Below are positions 8,438-14,085 of a DNA stretch of 14,085 nucleotides, piece after piece. How positions within the stretch are numbered: position 1 is the first letter of the stretch; the number at the start of each line of letters is the position of its first letter. Source of the DNA: Cylindrotheca closterium (Eukaryota; Bacillariophyta; Bacillariophyceae; Bacillariales; Bacillariaceae); NCBI GenBank assembly GCA_933822405.4, contig CAKOGP040001909.1, forward strand, positions 1-14,085, read 5' to 3'. The position numbers and the translations under genes were made by a program. The notes below the pieces were generated by a model. It was given only the letters and a program-made list of their open reading frames with translations. It was not told the DNA's origin and made no database searches.

Positions 8438-9236
8438 AAGAAAGAGTCAGAGTAGCTCTTGCACAATTACCCTACAAAGTGGTCCCAAAAGTAATCACTG
8501 AATGTCTTGGACGTCGAGCCGCCGAGCTATTGACTGTCTTTCCATCTCATCACATTTCAGTCCACAGCAACTCATTAATAATGTCAATATCAACTACAAG
8601 AGTGACATGGTTGCTGAACTTGGACAATATGTTCATGCAATTGGGACGGATTCCAACAATTCAATGGAACCCCAAAGTATCAAAGCGATTTACATTGAAC
8701 CTACAAAAGGGACAACGTACTGGGCACCGAGTGCTCAACCTCAATACAAAGAAGATGATTTCCCAACCCAAGGTCGTTGTACCACCCGTTACCGACCAAG
8801 TAATCCAGCGTGTTGAAGCTTGGGCTGCTGCCGAAGGTGTTACTTCCATGAAGTTCTTTGATAAGAAGAGAGATTTGGAGACTATGAATCAGACGACAAT
8901 TCGGGTGATGAAGGCAATGAAGAGGAAGAACCTATTGTGGCCCATTTGGATCACCATCACGAAAATGTCGATAGAGGAACCGATGATATTGGGAACCTTG
9001 TTACTGGTCTGGAGGACCTACAAGAGCCGCCAGAAGACGAGATTGTATTTGAGCCTGAAGAAACGCCTCCAGAAGCAAAAGTCACTCGATCTGGGCAAAC
9101 GTATGCGCAAGCTGCAATGTCTGGTCTGAACCTTTCTCAAGTTCCAAAGAAACCAAGAGAATGGCCTTCAAGCAGGAGTGCCAATAAGAACAAGAATCGA
9201 GTTGGACAAGACGCAAGCATCAAGAAAGAGAATTGA
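8420..9236 (+). pseudogene. Integrase C-terminus and linker of element 2 (several frameshifts)
   Basis: This reads in four pieces. The first frame gives LKERVRVALAQLPYKVVPK and GRRAAELLTVFP to about 8540. A second frame gives SSHFSPQQLINNV, LGQYVHAIGTDSNNSM and IKAIYIEPTKG to about 8710. The first frame then returns with HRVLNLNT, PPVTDQVIQRVEAWAAAEGV. From 8883 a third frame holds the acidic linker, RSGQTYAQA and LNLSQVPKKPREW, to a stop at 9236. This order matches the region between the integrase catalytic core and RT in stramenopile Copia elements. The core itself is absent. At 8882/8883, 229 nt present in element 1 (its 9-237) are deleted, with gac shared by both break ends. Confidence 0.75.
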
Positions 9237-10514
9237 AACCGTTGAAGAACAAGTTAAAATCTGGTATTTGTACCAAAGAAGGAAGTTGCAGTACTAAAGA
9301 CAGTAAAGCTATCCTTGAAGCAAAGCACAATCTATGTTTCCAACAGATTGGGAATGAGATGAAAGCTGATTATGAAGAGCACAACGCTATTCTGATCGCT
9401 CGTTGCATGATGCAGATCAAGGCCAAGTTCGATACTGATGAAGGTCTGAACTTCATTCAACAGTATTACATCAATCAAGGACTTAAGAAGTTTGGTGATG
9501 ATGGAAAGGATGCTGTGGATAAGGAATTGAGACAAATGCTCCTGAGACACCGCATCTGAGCGAAAGAAGGCCCAATCAGCGATGATGTTACTCGCGGAGA
9601 AGCAATTTGAAAAGACAATTAAAGGCGATGGAACTTGTGAATGGTTATCGCGAGAGGACACTGCAAGTCCAACTGCTTCACAGGAAGCAATCACCACTAC
9701 TTGTGTTATTGATGCACACGAAGGTAGAGATATAATGATGCTGGACGTGCCTAACGCTTTCATTCAAACTTATATGCCTGAAGCTAAGGAAGGAGAAGAT
9801 CTTATCTACATGAAAATCACTGGCATGATGGTCCAGATATTGATTGACATGGCCCCAGAGTATCGCGAATACGTTGTATTAGAGAACGGAAAGCGAGTAC
9901 CCTATGTGCGGGTACTCCGTGCTATATATGGGATGTTGCAGTCAAGCCTCCTATTCTATAATCAGTTTTGAAGTGATTTGGAGGCAATGGGATTTGTTTT
10001 CAATCCGTATGACCCGTGTGTTGCTAACAAAGTTGTTGATGACAAACAGCGAACTATTAGATTTCATGTTGACGATCTTATGTCAAGTCACATGGATCCA
10101 AAAGTAAATGACGAATTTGCTAAGTGGTTGAACATGAGATATGGTTCAATCAAGGCATGTACAATTGTCAGAGGAAAGATAAACAGATATCTTGGAATGA
10201 CTTTGGATTTTTTGGTGAAAGGAAAACTCAAGATCCGCATGGACGACTAGGTCAAGAACATGTTGGAAGATTTTCCTATCAAGTTCAACAAGGATTCAAA
10301 GCAGGAAACACCATCTGGTATCAATTTACTGGAAGCTCGAAAAGGGAAGTTATTCAGTGCTGAGTACCATCAAATCTTCCATACTACTGTTGCAAGGGGA
10401 TTTGATGTCTCTAAGAGAGATCGTTTGGATATCCATCCAACAATTACTATTCTTGCCTCGAGAGTTCGAGAACCTACAGAGTCTGAGTGGAAAAAGTGTG
10501 TTCCCATGATGTGA
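9233..10514 (+). pseudogene. pol: Copia reverse transcriptase of element 2 (broken)
   Basis: RT copies the element RNA into DNA inside the particle. A one-base loss near 9206 shifts the frame, and a net loss of about 32 nt near 9550 shifts it back, so the reading pieces are 9233-9559 and 9555-10514. Visible blocks are FGDDGKDAVDKEL, EDTASPTA, DVPNAFIQT, RAIYGMLQSSLL, NPYDPC, FHVDDL (catalytic aspartates kept at 10071-10076), HTTVARG and DIHPTI with RVREPTE. In-frame stops are UGA at 9969-9971, shared with element 1, and UAG at 10248-10250, where element 1 has TAT. Element 2 keeps the EDTASPTA block that element 1 has lost, and lacks 18 nt that element 1 keeps before it (1020-1038). Confidence 0.88.
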
Positions 10515-11039
10515 TATTTGTTTTGTACATTGTTGTATCACCTGACACTTTCTGCAGAATCACTACGAGTCATGGAAATGGATGATCGACGCATCATTTG
10601 CGGTGCATCCAGATTTCAAGAGCCATACTGGTGGCACTCTGTCCTTTGGAGGAGGTGCAGCTCAAGTGATGTTGAAGAAGCATAAGCTAAACAACAGAAG
10701 CAGTATGGAAGCAGAACTGATTGCTGTTGACAATGTTGTCACGATGATCCTATGGACAAAGTTGTTCATGGAGTGGCAAGGGTATCCGATCGAGGAGAAT
10801 ATCTTGTATCAGGATAACAAAAGAGTGATTCTACTGGAAGAGAATGGTCGCAAGAGCGCGGGCAAAAGAAGCCAGCTATCAATATTCGTTATTTCTTTAT
10901 CGCAGATCAAGTTGAGAAAGGAATTGTTAAGGTCAAATACTGTCCAACTGACGATATGATTGCGGATTTCATGACTAAGCCATTGCAAGGTGAGAAGTTT
11001 CGCAAGTTCAGGGATCTGATTCTTGGTCCACAGGAATAG
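10515..11039 (+). pseudogene. RNase H domain of element 2 (two frameshifts)
   Basis: The domain degrades RNA in the RNA-DNA hybrid during reverse transcription. After the break at 10512 the reading resumes near 10579 and gives MIDASFAVHPDFKSHTGG (first acidic residue, GAC 10588-10590), then RSSMEAELIAVD (Glu) and LYQDN (Asp). The frame is lost again near 10877. From 10881 it gives NIRYFFIADQVEKG, CPTDDMIADFMTKPL and FRKFRDLILG up to the stop TAG at 11037-11039. The three visible acidic residues suit an RNase H fold, but the frameshifts prevent one continuous product. Confidence 0.85.
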
Positions 11040-11123
11040 GTCAGACAAGTATGTATATGTTCAAAAGAAAATACAAAACAAAAATAAACAGTGAATGAGA
11101 GCATGTCCCATTGCTGTCACAAT

Positions 11124-11133
11124 GGCAGGAGTG
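11124..11133 (+). other. Polypurine-tract-like site before 3' LTR of element 2
   Basis: The bases ggcaggagtg abut the LTR start and are identical to the site in element 1. Confidence 0.5.
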
Positions 11134-11632
11134 TGTTGGGATATGCCAAAATATGAGTTTTTACATTCCAAAAAGAAACTATTCAAGTACAAAGTTTTTG
11201 ACACGTACAATTGGACTTTGATGGTGATGTTGGAATTTGACGCAAGACGCAAGTCCGTCCGACAATCTACATCCACACAAAAAGGGAATGACCCTATACA
11301 AGTGAGATATTGGTGTTGTGTACAATGCAGTAGGGAATGATACAAGATGTCCCAAAGTACTGCATCCAACACAGAAATGTCGTAGAGGTCAAATCAAGTT
11401 CTGTAAACAAGGGATTTTCCAAGGGAAAATCGTTGAACTTACTTTTGTGATTGAATCATCAATTCAAGCCAAATATTAATCAAATAGGAACAATTTCACT
11501 CAAAGTATACCAGACACAGGAGAACTATTGTTGTGAAAGTGTTGTACAGTCGATTACAAATTTAGATTGCAGAGAGTTTGTTCTGAGCGCTAAAGGCACT
11601 CACGATAGAGCACATTTTGCTTTATTCTAACA
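11134..11632 (+). repeat. 3' LTR of element 2 (LTR D, full length)
   Basis: The 499-bp LTR runs from TGTTGGGATA to TATTCTAACA. Relative to LTR C it has lost one unit of the internal gacgcaag direct repeat and shows many substitutions, by eye roughly 8%. That is more than expected for a recent insertion, whose two LTRs start identical. Confidence 0.93.
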
Positions 11633-11645
11633 GTCTGTAGGATAA

Positions 11646-11780
11646 AAGAATGAACAAGCTGGCAAAGTTTACGACACTTTCAAATCTTTGAGAGACAAAC
11701 ATAAAAAATGTGTCCTTGCAGTTGTTGGAACAGTCCAATTCCAAATGAATAACGGTCACCCTCTCTTTGATATAGAATAA
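11646..11780 (+). pseudogene. Coding-like 3' end of an unknown gene
   Basis: The frame of 11646 reads 44 sense codons to TAA at 11778-11780, with natural protein composition (NEQAGKVYDTFKSLRDKH, then CVLAVVGTVQFQ and HPLFDIE). A stop (TAA 11643-11645) closes the frame just upstream, so the segment would need a splice site or has lost its 5' part to the retrotransposon that ends 13 bp before it. No family is recognised. An AT-rich stretch follows, suitable for a 3' end. A chance ORF remains possible. Confidence 0.35.
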
Positions 11781-11816
11781 TTTAACACATATCTAATACA
11801 ATTTTATTACTACTTG

Positions 11817-11921
11817 CTAGTCCTTAGACATCGGCGCTTCTTTCTCCTGCTTTGTTTCCTCCTCCTTTTTGGCCATAGCTACTTTCATATGTTGTATTGC
11901 TTGAAGCTGCCCTTCCCCCAT
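11817..11921 (-). CDS. Small lysine/glutamate-rich ORF, 34 aa
   Basis: ATG at 11921 to TAG at 11817 on the minus strand gives a peptide that begins MGEGQLQAIQHMKVAMAKKE and continues very rich in Lys and Glu. It has no membrane segment. The frame stays open upstream to about 11968, so it may be the last exon of a longer gene. It points at the 3' end at 11780, leaving only 36 bp between the stops. The palindrome array 11959-12082 lies directly upstream of its ATG and would sit in promoter or intron position. Identity is unknown. Confidence 0.3.
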   Translation of the reverse strand: MGEGQLQAIQHMKVAMAKKEEETKQEKEAPMSKD

Positions 11922-11958
11922 TGGAAAACTCACCCCCCCTGACTTTTCTGAGTATGTT

Positions 11959-12082
11959 TGAGTTCTAACTCACACGTTTGAGTTAGAACTCAACGCCGTA
12001 AGTAATAACTCACACGTTTGAGTTAGAACTCAATGCCGTGAGTTATAACTCAGGATTCTGTTGTGATTTGAGTTATAACTCA
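11959..12082. repeat. Array of six 14-bp palindromes (TGAGTTNNAACTCA type)
   Basis: Copies lie at 11959-11972, 11979-11992, 11999-12012 (TAAGTAATAACTCA, the weakest), 12019-12032, 12039-12052 and 12069-12082. Start-to-start distances are 20, 20, 20, 20 and 30 bp. The last two are perfect palindromes, TGAGTTATAACTCA. A 40-bp unit (cacacgtttgagttagaact...) is repeated at 11971 and 12011. The first two copies together form a 15-bp perfect inverted repeat (11958-11972 with 11979-11993, 6-nt loop). Confidence 0.85.
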
Positions 12083-12094
12083 GAAAAAGTCACA

Positions 12095-12110
12095 ATGACC
12101 AATTGGTCAT
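12095..12110. repeat. 16-bp perfect palindrome
   Basis: ATGACCAATTGGTCAT is its own reverse complement. It lies 12 bp beyond the last TGAGTT palindrome. It could be a dimer binding site or part of a foldback element. Confidence 0.6.
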
Positions 12111-12241
12111 CCCTGTCCATAAGTCCCTATTTGATAAATCATAACATAATTAATATGTCATTAATACTTTTTTATATAGGGAGAAATAACATAGATTTTT
12201 CGAATTTGCGATAAGTCCCAAAAATGCTCGGTCTCAACATT

Positions 12242-12268
12242 TGCCGGGTGTTCCTGGAACACCCGGCA
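12242..12268. repeat. 27-bp perfect inverted repeat with 1-nt centre
   Basis: The arms are TGCCGGGTGTTCC and GGAACACCCGGCA around a single T. It is GC-rich in AT-rich surroundings. A degenerate version of its left part (tgccaggtgttcctgaac) recurs at 12666-12683 in the same orientation. Confidence 0.85.
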
Positions 12269-12395
12269 GAGTGAGGACTTCCGAATTCGCCGTGGTTCTT
12301 TCTCTTTTGTCTTTCATTATGTAAGAGGAGAAAAAATATAGAAGAAGATTATTCATTTAACAAATATTTGACATTTATGAGTAAAAACTGCTTCC

Positions 12396-12501
12396 TGGTC
12401 GCTTCTCCTCAATTCCCTCAAGTGCTCAATTTCCTCAATTTGAGTAAAATGAGGACTTTGAGGGAATTTAGGACTTTGAGTAAATTGAGGGGAAGCGACC
12501 A
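12396..12501. repeat. Foldback (long imperfect inverted repeat)
   Basis: Bases 12396-12421 pair with 12476-12501 at 23 of 26 positions, with a 54-nt middle. Inside, aattccctcaa (12411-12421) also pairs with ttgagggaatt (12458-12468), and an 18-bp unit beginning aggactttgag is tandemly repeated at 12452 and 12470. The outside motif GTGAGGACTT at 12271-12280 has its exact complement at 12502-12511. The structure suggests a small non-autonomous foldback or MITE-like element with no coding capacity. Confidence 0.75.
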
Positions 12502-12511
12502 AAGTCCTCAC

Positions 12512-12938
12512 TTTTGGTGGCTTCTCCTCGCTTTTGCCTTAGCCAATCAGATTTTGTCATGTTTTTGTTTGTCTATTAAGTATGAGTTGCTCTTTTTCCT
12601 CCACGCAATCACAAATGACTTATGAGGGTCTTTCTGTTTTCCAACAATTACAAAAAACCTCGTTCTGCCAGGTGTTCCTGAACCCCCCAAATTTTTGCAC
12701 ACAGTAGGTTTTTGCACTAAGGCACCAATAATCTGTTTTCTTACGTGACAAAACCTTGTGAAGTCTACGTGCCGACGCTTTGTATTAATAACCAGGATTG
12801 AAATAAACCGGATTGAAATAAACAATGGACTGCAACGCAGCAGCAACGACGTTTGTTTGCTAATGGTTTCGTAATGGTAGGGGGCGGTGAAGACTGCCAC
12901 AGTTTAAACAGCATGAACGATTCATAATGAGTTTTCAG
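12512..12938. other. Spacer, no convincing gene
   Basis: A 117-codon minus-strand frame (12547-12900) is open but includes the degenerate repeat at 12666 and has no recognisable domain. A 15-bp tandem duplication, ggattgaaataaacc type, lies at 12795-12823. Confidence 0.4.
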
Positions 12939-13045
12939 GAGGTATGGGACGGCAAGAAAAATTGAGGAAGCACAGAAGAGAGAACAAGAGATAACTCAGG
13001 TTTCTGTTGCCAGAAAATCGAATTTGCTGAAGAGTAACATCAAAG
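12939..13045 (+). other. Candidate isolated exon
   Basis: The sequence is preceded by a textbook acceptor (gttttcag, ending 12938) and followed by a donor-like G|GTATAA at 13045/13046. Between them one frame is open and reads as a charged helix-like peptide (ARKIEEAQKREQEITQVSVA, then SNLLKSNIK). The LTR relic begins at the same right-hand border, so the gene, if real, is broken there. It is too short to identify. Confidence 0.25.
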
Positions 13046-13047
13046 GT

Positions 13048-13325
13048 ATAATATTTGGCTTGAAATGATGATTCAATCACAAAAGTGGGTTAACAAGTTT
13101 CCTTCTGGGAAATCCCTTGTTTGCAGAACTCCATCCAACTTCTATGAGGACTCTGTGTTGAATACAGTACTTTGGGATATCTTGTATTATTCCCAACTGC
13201 ATCGTACAAAACACCAATATTCCACTTGTATAGGGTCATTCCCTTTCCATGTGGATATAGATTGTCCGACAGACTTGCGTTGGATTGCTGACATCAAATT
13301 AAAATCGCTTTATCCATGTATCGGA
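13048..13325 (-). repeat. Inverted, diverged LTR relic of the same Copia family
   Basis: The reverse complement matches the middle of LTRs A-D: tgattgaatcatca, aaacaagggattt, atacaagatatcccaaagt, ggaatgaccctatacaagtg and cggacaatctatatcc are all present with scattered changes. The relic lacks both LTR ends. Like LTR D it lacks one unit of the gacgcaag repeat. Similarity fades by about 13325. It is clearly older than the other copies. Confidence 0.85.
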
Positions 13326-13723
13326 TGTTGGTGAAATGGGATCTTGATAGGTAAAAGAACAGTCGAACATGTCGGACAGTGAAGTCGGACATTGATGATA
13401 TCGAACAAGGACAGGAGTACGGTTCGAGTACGTACAAAGATGGATAAGTATTGAAGGTAGATCTACTCTGTGACTAGTTGGTGAAGAACATGTGCGTATG
13501 TGCTTTATACGCCGTGACAGCTGGTGAGAGCTGACGCAGATGGCTTCTGGAACCTGCTTGTGGAGATCATTGTTGATCGACTTCTGGCAAGAATAGCAGT
13601 AGAATAAGATCTAATAGGAAATGGTGAGACTGTTCATCCGCAGGTTAAAGCCCAGCATCACTGGCACTTGTTCCTATTGTAGGCAATCCATAGCCGACAT
13701 AGATTCAAGCTCAGTATACTCCA
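13326..13723 (+). repeat. Candidate 5' LTR of a third, different element
   Basis: The stretch starts TGTTGG exactly where the inverted LTR relic fades and ends ...tactcCA just before a primer-binding-like site, which gives TG...CA ends and 398 bp. No second copy is in the window, so the limits are inferred only from these signals and from the Gag-like frame downstream. No protein-coding frame of note lies inside. Confidence 0.35.
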
Positions 13724-13725
13724 GA

Positions 13726-13738
13726 GGTAGCTAGAGCG
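13726..13738 (+). other. Primer-binding-like site (initiator Met tRNA)
   Basis: GGTAGCTAGAGCG resembles TGGTAGCAGAG, the complement of the 3' end of many eukaryotic initiator methionine tRNAs, with one extra T. It lies right after the proposed LTR end, the expected position for the minus-strand primer. The match is short and imperfect. Confidence 0.35.
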
Positions 13739-13835
13739 TTGAGGCTCTCATTACAACTACGGAGTTGATTATCTGACAGTCGATCAACAAAGGTAATTTT
13801 TGAGCATTGCAAAGTAGGAAGGACAACAGAGCAAG
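13739..13835 (+). other. Leader between primer-binding-like site and Gag start
   Basis: A 97-bp untranslated stretch without features, consistent with a retroelement leader. Confidence 0.3.
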
Positions 13836-14085
13836 ATGCCTGGTAGAAGAAACCAAGGCAGAGGCGGTTGAGGTGGTCGTGGAGGCAGATCTGCACAGCA
13901 GACTGGTCGGGGGTCTCACAGCAAGAAGGCCGATAGACCAAAGCAATACCATCCTCAGAATCCTGACTTCACTCACGAGCAGGTGACAATATACTTGCTT
14001 GAGGCCATTGCGCTCAAGAGCTTGGACTACGCTCAAGATATGATCTGGAGTGTGAGAAATATGGCCCATGTGGACTTTGAGGCTT
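13836..14085 (+). pseudogene. Gag N-terminus of a third Copia-like element, interrupted by UGA
   Basis: The ATG at 13836 opens MPGRRNQGRGG, then TGA at 13869-13871. The same frame continues GGRGGRSAQQTGRGSHSKKA and runs open to the window end (YHPQNPDFTHEQVTIYLLEA and onwards). The stop stands where an RGG box would have CGA, so a single C-to-T change explains it. An RGG-rich start followed by a helical capsid beginning is what I expect from Gag of stramenopile Copia elements. A host RGG-box RNA-binding protein is the alternative. The sequence is not close to the Gag of element 2, so it would be another family. It is cut by the window end. Confidence 0.5.

Larger units (their letters stand above)
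6994..11632 (+). mobile_element. Copia-type LTR retrotransposon, element 2 (degenerate)
   Basis: The order is 5' LTR (6994-7473, lacking its last ~27 bp), Gag, integrase C-terminus, linker, RT, RNase H, polypurine-like site and 3' LTR (11134-11632). At 4.6 kb it is shorter than a typical complete Copia element. No CCHC zinc knuckle, protease DSG motif, HHCC or DDE integrase core can be found between Gag and the integrase C-terminus, so about a third of Pol is gone. The end of the 5' LTR and any primer-binding site are also deleted. The outer flanks do not match (aaaaa on the left, gtctg on the right) and the two LTRs differ noticeably, so the ends may come from different insertions. It cannot be autonomous. 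Confidence 0.92.

Noticed and set aside
8266..9129. Long forward ORF of 287 codons
   Set aside because: Only parts of it (about 8420-8540 and 8708-8882) match the integrase C-terminus. The rest is the wrong frame of Gag and of the linker.
9332..9763. Minus-strand ORF of 143 codons inside RT
   Set aside because: It is antisense to clear RT coding sequence, and a similar antisense frame occurs in element 1 (694-969). It is a by-product of the RT sequence.
4407..11637. atctg before LTR B and gtctg after LTR D as a target duplication pair
   Set aside because: They differ at one of five bases and belong to distant LTRs with other sequence between. A chance resemblance is likely.
11959..12082. 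CRISPR-like array
   Set aside because: The repeats are 14-bp palindromes separated by only 6-16 bp, without unique spacers of CRISPR length, and the context is eukaryotic.
12547..12900. 117-codon minus-strand ORF
   Set aside because: It overlaps the degenerate GGTGTTCC repeat and a tandem duplication, has no domain, and its composition is not convincing.

Overview
The window is a eukaryotic, transposon-dominated region, probably from a stramenopile alga such as a diatom. The reason is the Pol type: both large elements encode Ty1/Copia reverse transcriptase and RNase H whose wording (DVPNAFIQT, RAIYGMLQSSLL, HVDDL, CPTDDMIADFMTKPL) and Gag (PIELLK, KTVSKAQDML) follow the Copia lineage I know from diatom and other stramenopile genomes. 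The organism is an inference; the Copia assignment is not. There are no operons, rRNA, tRNA or CRISPR arrays, and no intact host gene that I can recognise.

Layout. Bases 1-2489 are the 3' part of Copia element 1: the integrase/RT linker, RT, a nearly deleted RNase H, and its 3' LTR. Bases 2490-2749 hold coding-like host remnants. Bases 2750-4411 hold a GC-rich repeat island, AT-rich spacer and a pyrimidine-rich tract. A truncated LTR of the same family lies at 4412-4778. Bases 4779-6640 hold no recognised gene but have inverted G3A-rich motifs at both ends. A tandem duplication follows (6641-6993), and its second copy is cut by the 5' LTR of Copia element 2 (6994-11632). Element 2 carries Gag, the integrase C-terminus, RT and RNase H, and lacks the nucleocapsid zinc knuckle, protease and integrase core.

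After element 2 come a short coding-like 3' end (11646-11780, +), a facing small ORF (11817-11921, -) and a palindrome-dense stretch (about 11958-12511). A diverged inverted LTR of the same family lies at 13048-13325. The window ends with what looks like the 5' end of a third, different LTR element: candidate LTR, primer-binding-like site and an RGG-rich Gag start.

All three elements are broken. Elements 1 and 2 share a UGA stop at the same place in RT. Many of their differences are CpG versus TpG/CpA, including the change that destroys the RT catalytic motif of element 1, which suggests decay by deamination of methylated cytosines. Each copy also has its own internal deletions, several with microhomology at the junction. 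The observation least explained by known features is the array of six TGAGTTNNAACTCA-type palindromes spaced at multiples of 10 bp (11959-12082), followed by further palindromes and a foldback.
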